A stretch of DNA of 10,591 nucleotides from Thermoplasmata archaeon (GTDB lineage Archaea > Thermoplasmatota > Thermoplasmata > Thermoplasmatales > Thermoplasmataceae), in NCBI GenBank assembly GCA_021811525.1, contig JAJZOK010000111.1, positions 1 to 10,591 on the forward strand, read 5' to 3'. The notes under the pieces are model-generated. The model did no database searches. It worked only from the letters and a program-made list of their open reading frames with translations, and was not told where the DNA came from. Both the position numbers and the translations under genes were made by a program. Every line of letters begins with the position of its first letter. Positions within the stretch are counted from its first letter, which is position 1. Shown here in pieces: positions 1-7,249 of this stretch.

Positions 1-183
1 CATATAAATCAATAGAATCGCTAGGTAATGAAACCAAATATATTAAACTTCCATGGAGATTACTTCTATTTGCTCACGGTTGGATAAATTGTTTCAATAC
101 TAGCAGATCACAACCAATAAAAGTTATAACGCATAAATTTAAAAATTAGTTAAGTTAATTTTTGATTATAGTTATTACTATGA
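1..183. other. AT-rich intergenic leader, no gene seen
   Basis: No convincing coding frame is visible here, and the composition is much more AT-rich than the genes that follow. It contains a perfect 8-bp inverted repeat (AAAAATTA at 141-148 and TAATTTTT at 156-163) just upstream of the first gene, plus several A/T runs that could serve as TATA-like elements. No tRNA-like T-loop is present. A gene ending upstream of the window cannot be excluded, but nothing shows one. Confidence 0.6.
141..163. repeat. AT-only inverted repeat upstream of the first gene
   Basis: AAAAATTA (141-148) and TAATTTTT (156-163) form a perfect 8-bp inverted repeat with a 7-base centre, ending 20 bases before the start codon at 184. 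It overlaps the place where a TATA box would sit if this gene has a short leader or none. It could be an operator or only AT-rich promoter sequence, because low-complexity repeats of this kind arise easily by chance. Confidence 0.35.
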
Positions 184-540
184 ATGGCTCATTATGAAGA
201 TTTCTCGAAAAGAGTTGAAAACTGGCTCTCCGGTGTGGAAAAAGACCTTGACATTGGCCTTGAAGACCTTCAGAATCTGGACGCCTACCTGTTGAAGGAA
301 TTTGATGAACTTGATTCAAATGCGGACCAGGATCCCGATGCTGCCTACGGAAAGGTGATTAAGCTTGCTGCCGTTTGTGGCCACGCCGCCAGGAAGAGGA
401 ATCACCTGGTAGGGATGTTGTCAAAGTACATTCACAGGTTCATAACGGTCATGAAAAGGCTGCAGAAGGATCTAGGTGCCATATCTTTCTCCATATCAGT
501 ATCATTTCCTTTTGACATCAGCCTGTCCCTGAATTTCTGA
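184..540 (+). CDS. Hypothetical small helical protein with an alternating C-terminal beta tail
   Basis: A 118-residue protein of a family I do not recognise. Residues 5-95 look almost wholly helical and highly charged: an acidic stretch at about 18-52 (many D/E, including DSNADQDPDA), then a basic segment around 69-96 (ARKRNHL, KRLQK). This could be a helical bundle or coiled coil. The last 19 residues (100-118) strictly alternate hydrophobic and polar side chains (I-S-F-S-I-S-V-S...) and end in Phe, so an amphipathic beta strand is expected. There is no signal peptide, no membrane helix and a single Cys (65). No SD precedes the ATG, and a weak AT-rich promoter is possible. The gene converges on metG, with stops 4 bases apart. 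That it is coding rests on a clean frame, codon use like its neighbours and the sharp compositional change at 184. Function is unknown. Confidence 0.7.
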   Translation: MAHYEDFSKRVENWLSGVEKDLDIGLEDLQNLDAYLLKEFDELDSNADQDPDAAYGKVIKLAAVCGHAARKRNHLVGMLSKYIHRFITVMKRLQKDLGAISFSISVSFPFDISLSLNF

Positions 541-544
541 TTAC

Positions 545-2683
545 TCAGCGGATCTGTGCCCCTTCCTTTACGGGCCTGTGCGAAGTTACAGGTGAGCCTC
601 CGGCCAGTATCTCCTCCCTCTTTCCGTCAAGAAGGGCGGTGGCTACAACCTTATCTCCTGATGTTTCCATCCTGAGTTCAAGAGACTTGAGCTTTTCCAG
701 TTCTATCTTGCCTGAATTGTTGAATCCGTACTGGCCCATCTTCACGGGATCTCCTGCCTTGAGGTTTTCCCCCAGCGGTGAAAGCAGGGATACGGTTTCC
801 CCGTCATCTGCAGCAAGAAGCATTCCCTGTGATATCTCCCCTCTCAGTTTTGTAGGCTTGAGGTTGGCAATCACCACTATCTTCCTTCCAACCAGTTCAT
901 CTGCCATGTAATGTTTCCTGAGGCCTGCCACAAGCTGGATTTCGCTGCTGCCAAGATTTACCCTTAGCACAAAGAGTTTGTCTGCGTTGGGGTGTTCCCT
1001 TGCTTCCAGGATCTCCCCGATCCTCAGGTCTGCGAAGTTTGGGTTCTCCTTTATGAGGGAGAGCTTCTCAAATGGCGGTTCCCCCTTGACCGGATTGAAT
1101 TCAGATCCTTCCTGCGAGAGCAGGTCCACGGTGAATCCATTAGCATGGTATTTGCCTGAGCCTATGGTTTCCATTATCCTTGCTGAGGCATCAGGGACAA
1201 ATGGATACAGCATGGCAGTGCAGTACTGGGCCAGGAGAAGCGAATGGTAGAGCTTGGAAATGCACTGGCCAACATCAGACTTCACAAGCCTCCATGGCTG
1301 AGCGTTGTTGAAGTAAGAATTCGCATACTTAACCAGTTCAAGCCATTCACCCAAAGCCTTCTTGATCTCCACTCTTTCCAGGAGGCTGTTGTAATTGTTG
1401 ATCCTCTCCCGGGCAAAGTCAAGCGCTTCCCTGTCTGTTTCATCAGGCTTGGTTTGTGAGGACGATATTTTCAGGCTATTGTTTGCGATGAAGCTGGTAA
1501 GCCTGTGGATATAATTGCCAAATTTGTCAATGAGTTCCCCGTTCACCCTGGACTGGAAATCATCAAGGTTGAAGTCTGTGTCAGAACCCTCAGGCATTAT
1601 GGAGGACATGTAGTATCTCACGTAATCCTTTGATGCAAGCTTCAGGATATCGTCCACGCTGTATCCTATGCCCCTGCTCTTGGAAAACTGCTTCCCGTTG
1701 AATGTGAGGAACTCATTTGCAATCACAATGTAAGGCAGGTTGTACTCTCCCCTGCCCATGAGCATGGCAGGCCAGATGATTGTGTGGAAGATTATGTTGT
1801 CCTTGCCCATGAAGTGGTACATCTTCACGTCCCTGTCAAAATAGAATTCTTTCCAGTAGTCCTTCTTTCCCAGGCGCTCAGATAGGACCCTGGCTCCTGA
1901 AATGTATCCCAGAAGTGCCTCAAACCAGACATAGATGCGTTTGTGCTCGTATCCCTCCAGCGGCACTGGTACACCCCATTCAATGTCCCTGGTGATTGGG
2001 CGCTCTTTGAGGCCTGCCTTGATGAAGTTCCTGGTGAATGCCAGAACGCTGTGCCTCCAGAAATCCTTGCCTTCAAGCCATTCCATGAGCCGGTCCTGGA
2101 AAAGATCCAGGCGGAAGAACATGTGCTTTGTTTCCCTGAACTCAGGTGCTGTCCCATCCAAGACACACCTTGGCTGTATCAGTTCCTGAGGGTCAAGCAG
2201 CTTTCCGCAGTTGTCGCACTGGTCACCCCTGGCTTCCTCAAAACCGCAGTTGGGGCATTTCCCCTCAATATACCTGTCCGGCATGAACCGGTTGTCAGTC
2301 GGGCAGAATGGGGATACCATTGTATGCTCTGAAAGAAGGCCTTTCTTCTGAAAATCCAGCACGAATTCAGCTACAGTATCGCGGTGTTCCTGGTATGTGG
2401 TCCTGGTGTAGATGTCGAAGATGATGTCAAGTTTCGTGAAAGATTCAAGGTGCTCCCTGTGGTACCTGTCCGCGATCTCCTTTGGTGAAATGTGAAGCCG
2501 GTCGGCCGCCAGCGTTGCGGGAGTGCCATGCTCATCACTGCCTGATACAAACATGACCTCATGGCCATGCATCCTGAGAAAACGGACGAAAATATCTGAG
2601 TTTAGGTAAGCACCTGCAACATGCCCCAGGTGAATTGGCCCGTTGGCGTATGGCAATGCTACATTGACAAGGATTTTTGACAT
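545..2683 (-). CDS. metG: Methionyl-tRNA synthetase, with fused C-terminal tRNA-binding domain
   Basis: Charges tRNA-Met with methionine in the cytoplasm (class Ia aminoacyl-tRNA synthetase, EC 6.1.1.10), 712 residues. From the chosen start, the HIGH motif is HLGH at 18-21. The zinc module with CPNC and CDNC knuckles (C143, C146, C156, C159; extra C127) lies in the connective peptide. The KMSKS loop is QFSKS at 332-336, followed by the anticodon-binding helical domain (about 380-520). Residues about 551-650 are an EMAPII/Trbp111-type OB-fold tRNA-binding domain (FADLRIGEILE, HPNADKL, GLRKHY, LKPTKLRG). About 60 further residues of unclear role follow. The frame is open 27 codons further upstream, but the ATG at 2683 is preferred: homologues begin at SKILVNVALPYANG, an SD-like GAGGT lies 6 bases upstream, and a TATA-like box sits inside the longer frame. 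It is convergent with the 184-540 gene. Confidence 0.97.
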   Translation of the reverse strand: MSKILVNVALPYANGPIHLGHVAGAYLNSDIFVRFLRMHGHEVMFVSGSDEHGTPATLAADRLHISPKEIADRYHREHLESFTKLDIIFDIYTRTTYQEHRDTVAEFVLDFQKKGLLSEHTMVSPFCPTDNRFMPDRYIEGKCPNCGFEEARGDQCDNCGKLLDPQELIQPRCVLDGTAPEFRETKHMFFRLDLFQDRLMEWLEGKDFWRHSVLAFTRNFIKAGLKERPITRDIEWGVPVPLEGYEHKRIYVWFEALLGYISGARVLSERLGKKDYWKEFYFDRDVKMYHFMGKDNIIFHTIIWPAMLMGRGEYNLPYIVIANEFLTFNGKQFSKSRGIGYSVDDILKLASKDYVRYYMSSIMPEGSDTDFNLDDFQSRVNGELIDKFGNYIHRLTSFIANNSLKISSSQTKPDETDREALDFARERINNYNSLLERVEIKKALGEWLELVKYANSYFNNAQPWRLVKSDVGQCISKLYHSLLLAQYCTAMLYPFVPDASARIMETIGSGKYHANGFTVDLLSQEGSEFNPVKGEPPFEKLSLIKENPNFADLRIGEILEAREHPNADKLFVLRVNLGSSEIQLVAGLRKHYMADELVGRKIVVIANLKPTKLRGEISQGMLLAADDGETVSLLSPLGENLKAGDPVKMGQYGFNNSGKIELEKLKSLELRMETSGDKVVATALLDGKREEILAGGSPVTSHRPVKEGAQIR

Positions 2684-2687
2684 TAAC

Positions 2688-2695
2688 TGACCTCT
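2688..2695 (-). promoter_or_regulatory. Shine-Dalgarno site that fixes the metG start
   Basis: On the minus strand AGAGGTCA (GAGGT core at 2694-2690) precedes the ATG at 2683 with a 6-base spacer. It matches the archaeal GGAGGTGAT consensus and supports the 712-residue form over the 739-residue form. Confidence 0.75.
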
Positions 2696-2718
2696 GTGAC
2701 TGATTGCAATTACAACTG

Positions 2719-2726
2719 CATATATG
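2719..2726 (-). promoter_or_regulatory. TATA-like box of metG
   Basis: CATATATG, centred near 2722 in an AT-rich stretch. With archaeal spacing of about 26 bases it predicts transcription start near 2696 and a leader of roughly 13 bases holding the SD. It lies in the 87 bases between the MFS stop and the metG ATG, so metG can be transcribed independently of the transporter gene. Confidence 0.5.
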
Positions 2727-2770
2727 TTTTTGATTGAATTGCCTGGACAGTGATTCTCATCCAATGCGTC

Positions 2771-4009
2771 CTATAATTTCTGCACATGAGAAGTTCCTCT
2801 CCGGGAACTGTACTCCCTGATGCTCATTGTAAAAAGCAACCCGATGACCATGAAAACGGTGACAGTAATGAGGCCGGCAGCCTTGAAGCCAGAAGAATTC
2901 AGGATGAGGCCGAACATTGGCCCGCCCAGTATGCCTCCAGCATAATAGAAGGAGAAAGCTGAACCTGAGAGCTGCCCAATGTCCCTGCTGTCCCCCAGTT
3001 CCTGTGCCGCAGCTGAAACTATGTTTATGAGGCTGTTGTATGCTCCCCCGAAGAGGAGCGTTATGAGGATCATTGCCAGGTAGCCCAGGTGAAACCCGAA
3101 TATGGCTATGCTTGAGAATGCCATGATGACAAACATTGCTGCGAGGGTTAACTTCCTGCTCCAGACATCACTTATATGGCCAGTGGGGAGGCTCATTATG
3201 ATCCCGCCAAGCCCAAGCATGGAGGAAACCAGCGCAGCCTGCCCATTGCTGTAATTAAGCTCACTGAGCATGAACCTTGAGAAATATCCCAGCATGCCGA
3301 ACAGCCCGATCCCAAAGAAGAAGATGCTCAGGAAGACTCTTGTTGTATTGCTGTTGAAAAGCCGCTTCATATCCAGCCTGGATTCGTGTGATTTCCTCAT
3401 GTAGATTTCCGGCAGGTACAACACAACCAGGGAGATGCAGACTATGCCCACAATTCCGGTAATGATGAACGGAACCTCATAGGACGGTGCGAAGAACGAT
3501 TCAGCATATGGCCCGAACAGCAGGCCAGCACTGAAGGTAATCCCCTTAAGGGATAGCAGGAAACCTTTCTTCTGGGGATGCAATCCGCCCAGAAGGCTTG
3601 TTATGAGTCCCTGCAAAAGGCCATTCCCGAGGCCAAAGAGGAACCGGGCAGCCACAAGTTCCCACACGTTCTGGACATATCCCGTGAGGACAGAAAAAAT
3701 TGTAATGATTGCAATTGAAAGGAGGAGAAGCTTCCTTATGGAATAGTTCGTGAATAAATAGCCGCCCACTGTGGCGAATATGATTACACCAAGGGTGAAT
3801 GAGCTGGCTGAGATTCCCAGGTAAATAATCGGGGCGGATATGGCACTGATTATATACGGGGAACTGAAGAAGTAGAGATTGACGTCAAACGAGACCATGA
3901 AGTTCGTGAAAATGGATGCTAGAATGAGCATTCCGAGCAGCCCAGGCTTTGCTTTAAAATAAGTGAAAACCTGATCAAGGTAGATATGTTCCTTAGGCTC
4001 AGAAGTCAT
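2771..4009 (-). CDS. Major facilitator superfamily (MFS) transporter
   Basis: A 412-residue integral membrane protein with the 12-helix pattern of the MFS. After a short charged N-terminus, helix 1 is at about 23-42. A motif A-like loop in the first half is degenerate (GGYLFTNYSIRK, 82-93, Asn where Asp is usual). A motif B-like RFLFGLGNG lies at 122-130. A charged central loop (about 201-224, MRKSHESRLDMKR) precedes the second half. The second-half motif A is clearer (GHISDVWSRK, 277-286). MFS proteins are secondary carriers, but neither substrate nor direction (uptake or efflux) can be read from the sequence. The start is the first ATG, about 35 bases from a TATA-like box, with no clear SD. 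It points away from the APC permease across a repeat-rich region and lies 87 bases upstream of metG. Confidence 0.9.
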   Translation of the reverse strand: MTSEPKEHIYLDQVFTYFKAKPGLLGMLILASIFTNFMVSFDVNLYFFSSPYIISAISAPIIYLGISASSFTLGVIIFATVGGYLFTNYSIRKLLLLSIAIITIFSVLTGYVQNVWELVAARFLFGLGNGLLQGLITSLLGGLHPQKKGFLLSLKGITFSAGLLFGPYAESFFAPSYEVPFIITGIVGIVCISLVVLYLPEIYMRKSHESRLDMKRLFNSNTTRVFLSIFFFGIGLFGMLGYFSRFMLSELNYSNGQAALVSSMLGLGGIIMSLPTGHISDVWSRKLTLAAMFVIMAFSSIAIFGFHLGYLAMILITLLFGGAYNSLINIVSAAAQELGDSRDIGQLSGSAFSFYYAGGILGGPMFGLILNSSGFKAAGLITVTVFMVIGLLFTMSIREYSSRRGTSHVQKL

Positions 4010-4036
4010 ATTATGGACTTTTCAGTGAAAGATGTG

Positions 4037-4048
4037 GAATATAATAAA
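4037..4048 (-). promoter_or_regulatory. TATA-like box of the MFS gene
   Basis: On the minus strand TTTATTATATT is centred near 4043, about 34 bases before the ATG at 4009. It would give transcription start near 4017 and a leader of about 8 bases, fitting the absence of a good SD. This is a pattern match only. Confidence 0.4.
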
Positions 4049-4102
4049 GAATGCAGGGAAAAAATGGATTGTAAAGTTTAAGCAGGGGAAAACCGAATTC
4101 CT

Positions 4103-4157
4103 TTGAACAGCCTACGGAACCGTAATTTGCTGATTTCACAAGTGGTTCCCTGTTCAA
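4103..4157. repeat. Two-part inverted repeat (8 bp + 6 bp) in the divergent region
   Basis: TTGAACAG (4103-4110) pairs with CTGTTCAA (4150-4157), and inside it GGAACC (4116-4121) pairs with GGTTCC (4144-4149). All 14 pairs are perfect. The left arm has a 5-base bulge (CCTAC), the right arm none, and the central loop is 22 bases. It lies upstream of both predicted transcription starts of the divergent genes, so it is probably not in either leader. It could be a paired operator, a short non-coding RNA or the trace of a small element. I cannot choose between these. Confidence 0.5.
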
Positions 4158-4158
4158 T

Positions 4159-4197
4159 TGGTACGAGTATCGTAAATAAAGTTTGTATATCGTACCA
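4159..4197. promoter_or_regulatory. TACGA/TCGTA operator-like cluster over the permease promoter
   Basis: TGGTACGA (4159-4166) and TCGTACCA (4190-4197) are a perfect 8-bp inverted repeat. A further TCGTA lies at 4170-4174, forming a tighter palindrome with the first (TACGA-GTA-TCGTA, 4162-4174). The direct repeat TATCGTA recurs at 4168 and 4188, 20 bases apart (about two helical turns). The AT-rich core between them (AAATAAAG, TTTGTATAT) is the best TATA candidate for the permease gene at 4239. A regulator binding these sites would overlap the TBP/TFB platform, so repression is the simplest guess. The repeats are directly visible; function is inferred. Confidence 0.5.
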
Positions 4198-4238
4198 CTA
4201 CAAAACAATTAACACCACGCCGGATTTAACTGGTTCTT

Positions 4239-5645
4239 ATGCTAAAAGCAGAATCAATAGGAACTAAGGAACTGGTTTTTCAGGCTTTGGGGCAGATCAC
4301 CCCCATCACCATACTGGGTGGGCTCATACTTGGCGCGGCAGGTTTTGCGCTTGGCTCCACACCCCTTGCCTTCCTCATTGGAATGGGTGCAGTGCTTCTG
4401 GCTGCAAACACCGTGTACCAGTTCTCGAGAATAGTATCGCATGCAGGTGGCTACTACGCCTACGTGGCGAGGGGAATGGGCCGGAATGCCGGGATCTTCA
4501 CTGGTTTCCAGTACGTGCTTTACCAGGTTGCAAACCTGGGCCTGGAATTCCTTATTGTGATCTGGGGTTTCTCTAAGGGGATAAATTATGCACTCGGAAC
4601 CAACCTTCCCGTATGGGCCGGAATAATTTACATGGGCGCCATGACTGTTCTATCCTTCTATTTCATGTCAAGAGGCATCAAGCCATCCCTGAGGCTAGTG
4701 ATGTTTATAGGCCTCATTCAACTAGCAGCGATCCTGATCATTTCCCTGGCTGTAATAGGGCAGGCGCCTGACAATACCTTCACTGCATTTACGCCTCAGT
4801 ATGCTCTTGGCGGATGGCATGGAGTGTTCCTGGGCTTCATCGTTGGAAGCTACCTCTCCTTTGCCGGTTATGGATCAGTTGTGCCAATGGGAGAGGAGGC
4901 TAGAGCCCCGTCAAGGACCATTGGCAGGGCAGTGCTGTATGTGGTGCTTCTTGCCGGGCTGGTATTTGTCCTGGGATCATACGCCATGACAGTAGGTTAT
5001 GGCATTTCCAACATGACGGGATTCGTCAATGCCGTGATACCTGGCCTCCAGGTGACACGGGAATACCTCGGTGTTGGGGGCGTATACCTTTACCTTCTTG
5101 CTGTCACATTCATCTCCACATATGGAACAGTCGTAGGAATGGGCACACCGCTCACCAGGGTTACCTTTGCCCTGGCCCGTGACGGTGCCCTGCCCGGCTT
5201 TCTGGCCAAAACAGATGCGTCGGGGACACCCTATAACGCAGTAAGGTTCACCTTTGTGGTGTCAGTTGTATTTGCTGCACTCACAGGCGGGCTCTTCTGG
5301 TACTTCTACGGCTTCTATACGGGCCTTTACTTCGCCTGGGCAATATTTGCAACAATCGCCACACTCGGGACACTGCTCATACATGTCCTGTCAAACACTT
5401 CCCTGAGCTTACTATCCATTGCAAGCAAAAAATGGGTCCTCTGGCTCCTTGTGCCGACTGCCACTTCAGCCATAATGCTGGTTGCCATATACTACTCACT
5501 CCTGGGAATTACCATGCCTTTCCTTGTAGCTCCAATTGTGGTACTGGCCTGGATACTTTTCAGCATTGCATATGTGTATGTTAGAAGAGCTTCATTGCAC
5601 TCAGAAGCAGTTCAGGAAACAAACAGCACAGTGCCGGAGGCATAA
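4239..5645 (+). CDS. APC-superfamily amino acid permease
   Basis: A 468-residue membrane protein with about 12 predicted helices, the APC (amino acid-polyamine-organocation) layout. Helix 1 contains the glycine-rich segment ITPITILGGLILGAAG (20-35), where the unwound substrate-binding helix lies in this fold. HAGGYYAYVARGMGRNAG (68-85) matches the conserved helix 2/3 loop. GEEARAPSRTIGRAV (218-232) is the typical EE...P loop after helix 6, and RVTFALARDGALP (307-319) is the conserved cytoplasmic motif before helix 9. The C-terminal tail (450-468) is short and polar. Such carriers import amino acids or related amines by cation coupling or exchange; the substrate cannot be assigned. No SD precedes the ATG, so a leaderless or short-leader message is likely. 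The promoter overlaps the repeat cluster at 4159-4197. It converges on lysS. Confidence 0.92.
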   Translation: MLKAESIGTKELVFQALGQITPITILGGLILGAAGFALGSTPLAFLIGMGAVLLAANTVYQFSRIVSHAGGYYAYVARGMGRNAGIFTGFQYVLYQVANLGLEFLIVIWGFSKGINYALGTNLPVWAGIIYMGAMTVLSFYFMSRGIKPSLRLVMFIGLIQLAAILIISLAVIGQAPDNTFTAFTPQYALGGWHGVFLGFIVGSYLSFAGYGSVVPMGEEARAPSRTIGRAVLYVVLLAGLVFVLGSYAMTVGYGISNMTGFVNAVIPGLQVTREYLGVGGVYLYLLAVTFISTYGTVVGMGTPLTRVTFALARDGALPGFLAKTDASGTPYNAVRFTFVVSVVFAALTGGLFWYFYGFYTGLYFAWAIFATIATLGTLLIHVLSNTSLSLLSIASKKWVLWLLVPTATSAIMLVAIYYSLLGITMPFLVAPIVVLAWILFSIAYVYVRRASLHSEAVQETNSTVPEA

Positions 5646-5664
5646 ATTTTAAATTTTATAAATG

Positions 5665-5690
5665 GTTTTTGAGGTTATAGCCTCAAAAAC
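5665..5690. terminator. Perfect 10-bp hairpin between convergent genes
   Basis: GTTTTTGAGG (5665-5674) and CCTCAAAAAC (5681-5690) pair perfectly around a 6-base loop, in the 84 bases between the permease and lysS stops. T/A-rich tracts flank it on both sides (TAAATTTTAAATTTTATAAA to the left, AATATTTGATAATTTTTG to the right). In archaea termination mainly needs T-rich tracts, and hairpins may protect 3' ends or act as bidirectional barriers. A shared terminator is the natural reading but unproved. Confidence 0.6.
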
Positions 5691-5729
5691 ATCAATATTT
5701 GATAATTTTTGAAAGAGTCGTTCCAGCAA

Positions 5730-7244
5730 TTACTTCAGGACGGCCTTAAACCTAATTTCAACCATTTCCCTGTCCAGATTAGAAAGGAAATAACCGAGCC
5801 TTGGACCTCTTTCCTTGCCTATGAGTATCTTGTAGAATGTTGCGAACCCTGCCTTTGGCTCAAGGTTCTGATCCTTTATGAGCTCATGGACAGCATTGTG
5901 GATGGCCTCCGGAGTCCACTCTATTTCTCTAATCTTCTCCTGGAAAGATCTTGCAAGGGCAACGTCCTGTTCACTGAGGTTTACTTTGGCATCCTGCGGA
6001 AGAAGTGAGAACTTTACCTGGTCAGGAGCGTATTTCTCAAGCCATGCCTTTGCAACCTTGACCTGGTTTTTCATGTATGGAGATAGTTCGGGTTCGTTGT
6101 AGCCGCTTCGCTTCATGGCGCCAAGCTGCTGTTCATCGGTCGTATATATCTGCACCAGCGTTATGAGATGCCTGAAGCTTACGAACGTGTCTGGCTTTTC
6201 CTCGCCGAGCCTGGATAGTTCGTATGTCCTGGCGTCGTCTTCCCCGGCAGCTTCTTCAAGGCCATAGAATACATTCCTGTACCTCTCGTACTCGTCTACA
6301 AGATTAAGCAAACCGAGGCCCGGATCGAAATCGATGTGCCTAGACGGATGGGTTCTTGCGATCAGGAATCTAAGAATTTCTGGAGGAGCGTACTGGACCA
6401 TTTCTGAAGCCGGGATTACATTGCCTGTTGAGGAATGCATTACTCCCTTCCCCTTGAGCAGAATCCTCTCGAAAGTGAGAGGCAATGGTGCCTTTATGCC
6501 AAAAATTTCCTCTGCAATGGCCTTTCCTGTGTCGTAAGACCCGCCTGCTGCACCATGGTCCTTCCCGAAAGGCTCTATGGTGACACCAAGTGCAAACCAT
6601 TTTGCAGGCCATTCCAGCCTCCAGGGGAGCTTGCCCTCATTCTTGCGTATGTCTGATTTGCCGGAGTGCCCGCATTTGCAGGTATAATCAACATAAGGGA
6701 AAGTGTACCCTGTCACCGATGTGCTGCTGATGCGGCCGCAGGAGGAGCAGATAGGATTGTACGGAGCCCAGTTCGGCTCCAGTTTCCTTCCAGAAACTGT
6801 CTCCAGGATTTCCCTAATCCTTGGAACGTTATTCATGACCATGTCTGTTGCCTTGGCAAATACGCCGTCCCTGTAGAGATCAGTTGATCTTATGACTTCC
6901 ACTTTCACTTCTATTGTGCCAAGCGTTTCCAGGAAAGGCCTGAGAAAATATTCCGAATAGGTTCCTTCCCCTTCAGGCGCTGGTATTGAACTGAGTGGTT
7001 TGCCCACATGCTGTTCATACTCCTCCTTCTTCAGGAAAGGGTATACCTTCCTTAGGGGGTCAATGTCATCGCACAGGTAGATGAACCTGGATTCAACTCC
7101 CTTGTCTTTCAGTGCACGGTGGAAAAAATAACCTGTGAGGATCTCCCTCATGTTCCCCACATGGATATGGCCAGATGGTGAGATTCCCGTGGATACTGTC
7201 TGTTTCTCAGTCAGATCCTTGACGAATGCGTCCGCCCAGTGCAT
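5730..7244 (-). CDS. lysS: Lysyl-tRNA synthetase, class I (archaeal type)
   Basis: Charges tRNA-Lys with lysine in the cytoplasm (EC 6.1.1.6). At 504 residues it has the usual length of the class I family, which is structurally unrelated to bacterial class II LysRS. The opening TVSTGISPSGHIHVGNMRE (17-34) carries the HIGH-type motif as HVGN (28-31). CSSC (166-169) and CKC (189-191) form a zinc-binding pair. EPFGKDHGAAGGSYDTG (224-240) is a conserved class I LysRS block. The KMSKS-type loop is degenerate: VMHSSTGN (268-275) where KMSSSKGN is usual. The all-helical C-terminal half matches the alpha-helix-cage anticodon domain. The gene starts 5 bases after the gfcR stop, with only a weak upstream GGCGGAT, so the two are almost certainly cotranscribed with lysS second. 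Confidence 0.97.
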   Translation of the reverse strand: MHWADAFVKDLTEKQTVSTGISPSGHIHVGNMREILTGYFFHRALKDKGVESRFIYLCDDIDPLRKVYPFLKKEEYEQHVGKPLSSIPAPEGEGTYSEYFLRPFLETLGTIEVKVEVIRSTDLYRDGVFAKATDMVMNNVPRIREILETVSGRKLEPNWAPYNPICSSCGRISSTSVTGYTFPYVDYTCKCGHSGKSDIRKNEGKLPWRLEWPAKWFALGVTIEPFGKDHGAAGGSYDTGKAIAEEIFGIKAPLPLTFERILLKGKGVMHSSTGNVIPASEMVQYAPPEILRFLIARTHPSRHIDFDPGLGLLNLVDEYERYRNVFYGLEEAAGEDDARTYELSRLGEEKPDTFVSFRHLITLVQIYTTDEQQLGAMKRSGYNEPELSPYMKNQVKVAKAWLEKYAPDQVKFSLLPQDAKVNLSEQDVALARSFQEKIREIEWTPEAIHNAVHELIKDQNLEPKAGFATFYKILIGKERGPRLGYFLSNLDREMVEIRFKAVLK

Positions 7245-7249
7245 GTTAA

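Noticed and set aside
1943..2332. 129-codon frame on the plus strand inside metG
   Set aside because: It lies wholly antisense to the strongly conserved zinc and catalytic region of MetRS, with no signal of its own.
2684..2764. N-terminal extension of metG to the ATG at 2764
   Set aside because: The extension is unlike MetRS and contains the promoter; SD and homology favour 2683.
4011..4208. 65-codon reading frame on the minus strand in the permease/MFS divergent gap
   Set aside because: It covers the TATA box and repeat elements, has unlikely composition (many Cys, Tyr, Pro) and no recognisable family.
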